A stretch of 32,632 nt of DNA from Mesaphorura yosii (lineage: Eukaryota > Arthropoda > Collembola > Poduromorpha > Tullbergiidae), in the NCBI GenBank assembly GCA_009869945.1, contig WIXG01000612.1, positions 1 through 32,632 on the forward strand. The letters are read 5' to 3'. Numbering within the stretch: the first letter of the stretch is position 1; every line of letters begins with the position of its first letter. Below, one piece after another: positions 30,149 to 32,632 of the stretch. The notes beneath the pieces were generated by a model, which saw nothing but the letters and a program-made list of their open reading frames with translations, did not search any database and was not told the DNA's origin. Position numbers and translations under genes: made by a program.

Positions 30149-32632
30149 GGCTTATTTTAAGACCGAATCTTGATTTGAGTGACAAAATCTCGAGGGTTTA
30201 AAGAAGCTGCAGCCACCTGAAAAATGAATTATTGAGATCCGTGGAGATTTATCCAGACTTCAATTAGGATTGAACCCAAATCTTCATTTAGCTCAGAGCT
30301 CAATCTCATGTTTGAAAGCACTTCTACCTCCTAGTTACATGAGCCAATCGAAGGCAGTGCAGTGGGATATCAATGTTCTAATGCAAAGATCACCTTTAAA
30401 TGTTGCGGAAAACCTAAATGATTGGCAGAACGCAGAAGGAAGACTTTTAAATTTTAGTCATCCCAAAAAGCTAAAGTTTGACGTAATTTTTCTACAAGTA
30501 TTTATAAACTCAACTTTGTTGTGTACATTATAATAAATAAACAAGGATGTTTCGTATTTACATATGTATTGCATAAATGTTCAGCACAGTCAAGCAGTTC
30601 GTTGCGTGGCCACAGAACCATCATAAATTCAACACTTTGTTCAGAGATAACCTACTTATTCTCGCTCCCAAAATAAAAAAAATCAGCAAACCGACTGACG
30701 TAGTAACATTAATCTTTGCTAATTCCACTCTATTCCGCGATCTGAGCTGTTTCAGCAATGGGCACAACTTCAAACCAGGAAAGCGTAAATGGCGAGCAAT
30801 AATTGGATTGAATTCGAATTTCAACCTCAATGAAATTTTTTCTCTTGCAAAGTAAACTAAGGTCTAGTTCAGTTCAGATCCAGAAAGGAGCATTAGAGGT
30901 CATTGGTCAAGGATTTAGTTTCTAAGTAAAGCTCTGCCCGAGCTGTCATTACAACGTGAAATGACGTACCTTTAAACCCAGATTGCCCAATTCTTTGGTG
31001 AATTTGATTGATTTCTTTCAGTTCTTCAAGGCATTGACTCTGTGAGCAGTTATACCAAATTCCATTCGTGAGCTGCTAAAATTGCGAGAAACAATGATTG
31101 GGAAGACACACGACGCAGAGCGAAACTGAAAACGTAATAAAGTTTACATCTGTGCTCTCTCCTGATAGCTGATGTGGTTTCTCCACCGTTCTGTTCCCAA
31201 CCAAGCTGTTGATATTATGAATTTAAACTCCACGACGAAGTTGATGGTATAACTGCTGATGTGATGCTCTCCGCTGACTGCTGCAGTGTACACACAAAAG
31301 AACGAACCCACTGCGAACAGCAGTGAACAACAACAAAAACAAGGCGAATCGACAACACGAGTCACCGAACTCCGCTCCGTTCCAAGTCTCTTCGCAAGCA
31401 ACCCAACTACTACGAATGAACTGAAATGAATCCACCTTCAGTTCTACTGCTCAAGCACTGGCACGGGTTATACTCGTACGTAGTTACACTTAATACCACA
31501 ATGAAAAGGGAGTAGAACCAGAGCAGGGAGAGGACAAGAACTCCGAGTTTATTGTACGAATTTTGTACGGAAATTGTGGAGAGGAATACTCCTTTCTTCT
31601 TTCAAAGATTCGCGAATAGAGAATTGTGTACAACATCATCATCATCACTCGTTTTGCATCTCTCCTGTTGCAGATTCGGATTCGGAGGGGAGGGCAACTT
31701 ATTCAACCTGCATGAACTGCGTATTATTATGAACGGGTGCAATGGTCACTGGTCAATGCGTTGAAAATATTGAATTTGTTGCTCAGCTTGTATCTCGCAT
31801 TGCCCCAGGGACGCTGACTTCAGATCTCTTCAGCAACGAGTGTCTGAGAATGATCCGCTGCGCTGTAATGCGCGACGGTACCACATTCGCATTCGTCTTC
31901 GTTCCCGAGAAAAGTTCGATGTCCCTACCAGGACTTATTTTGCTCGAGCTTGGTGGTGCTGGGGGCCTTTGCTTTCACCAGCACAAATTGTGTCAATTCT
32001 CAATATTAACCGTTGTATTGTGCTATTCTTAAAAATCAGAGTTCAGCACCCGTGCCATAGAAAGTTTTTGCAATTAGACATGAATAGAAGCGGCGGACGT
32101 TGAAGCAGGAACCGGAGACGGAGACACACTACTGTCCCACATTCACCTGCCTGGGAAAAATGGAAATGAGATTTATGACTGCAGTCTGACGGCTGGCTTC
32201 ACGTTATGACTACGACGGAATTTGCATGCATTTCAGCTTTGCATATTTTCACATATTTCGCAACAGTATTTGTCACATGCATGGTAAAGTTTACTGCTTA
32301 ATAAATGTGCACATTTTCATTTCCGTCCGTGTCCCATGCGTTTTCAGTGAGAACAATCAGTGACGTTGATGCAAAATGCCAACGTGCGGATTTGGTTGTT
32401 CAAGGTAATGGCAAAATGCTTGGTAAGGTCTGGCATGTATCAAAGCAGCAGCTTAGCACTGCTACAATAGTTAAATATGAACGACCACTTAACTCGGGTG
32501 TGCGTAATGCTAAATGCATGGAGGAGTACATGTGCTAGAGTGAATTGAATCTCAATGTTATGATAATGACTACGAAATGAGCAAGCCTCTTCGTCATTGC
32601 AATATATCATCACAATAAAAACACCACTGACA
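30149..32632. other. 2.5 kb without a recognisable gene
   Basis: This is the upstream flank of pyroglutamyl-peptidase I up to the window edge. Open frames at 30577-30855, 31742-32032 and 32305-32538 have no recognisable domains, splice structure or poly(A) context that I can support. Untranslated exons or the edge of another gene cannot be excluded. Confidence 0.4.

Noticed and set aside
30577..32538. Several 70-96 codon open frames upstream of pyroglutamyl-peptidase I
   Set aside because: No domain, signal peptide or convincing splice context was seen. Their number is what random sequence of this composition gives.
1..32632. tRNA, rRNA, CRISPR arrays and transposable elements
   Set aside because: I looked for clover-leaf arms, direct-repeat/spacer arrays, terminal inverted repeats and transposase or reverse-transcriptase motifs and found none that I could support by eye.

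Overview
The window reads as nuclear DNA of an animal, most likely an arthropod and probably a pancrustacean (springtail, primitive insect or small crustacean). Genes are split by GT-AG introns, nearly all 61-164 nt long. AATAAA signals follow most stop codons, and several genes have a TATA-like box and an arthropod-style initiator. The gene set also fits: an ELOVL4-type elongase, a fuss/SKOR corepressor, an AA15 LPMO and nicotinic-receptor-like proteins. I cannot name the species.

Layout on the + strand: the 3' end of an 18-residue-repeat protein (1-147); an ELOVL4-like elongase (1686-3935, six coding exons); a secreted HEXXH metallopeptidase-like gene (4750-5724) with no ATG start; then about 5 kb with no recognisable gene. 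On the - strand, fuss/SKOR (13438 to 10902, three exons) is followed on its upstream side by another 5.4 kb without a recognisable gene. The + strand resumes with a disordered, acidic, probably nuclear protein (18906-21363), then two tandem acetylcholine-binding-protein-like genes (22162-23437 and 24139-25213) with a small membrane-protein ORF between them, then an AA15 LPMO (26538-27499). Pyroglutamyl-peptidase I lies tail-to-tail with the LPMO on the - strand (30148 to 28998). The last 2.5 kb shows no recognisable gene.

The most interesting item is the tandem pair at 22162-25213. Each gene encodes a signal peptide plus one complete nicotinic-receptor ligand-binding domain. All core agonist-site aromatics, the 13-residue Cys-loop and the vicinal Cys pair are present. 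Both proteins stop just before TM1 would begin, the Cys-loop FPFD coupling motif is altered, and an extra Cys pair is conserved. They look like soluble acetylcholine-binding proteins, best known from molluscs. The second is the metallopeptidase gene at 4750-5724, which resembles bacterial or fungal secreted proteins and has ATT where the initiator ATG should be.

The genes do not form an operon. Four products look secreted (the peptidase, both AChBPs and the LPMO) and the others act in the ER, nucleus or cytosol. Exon structures were derived by hand from splice consensus, reading phase and family similarity. Family comparisons are from memory, without database searches.
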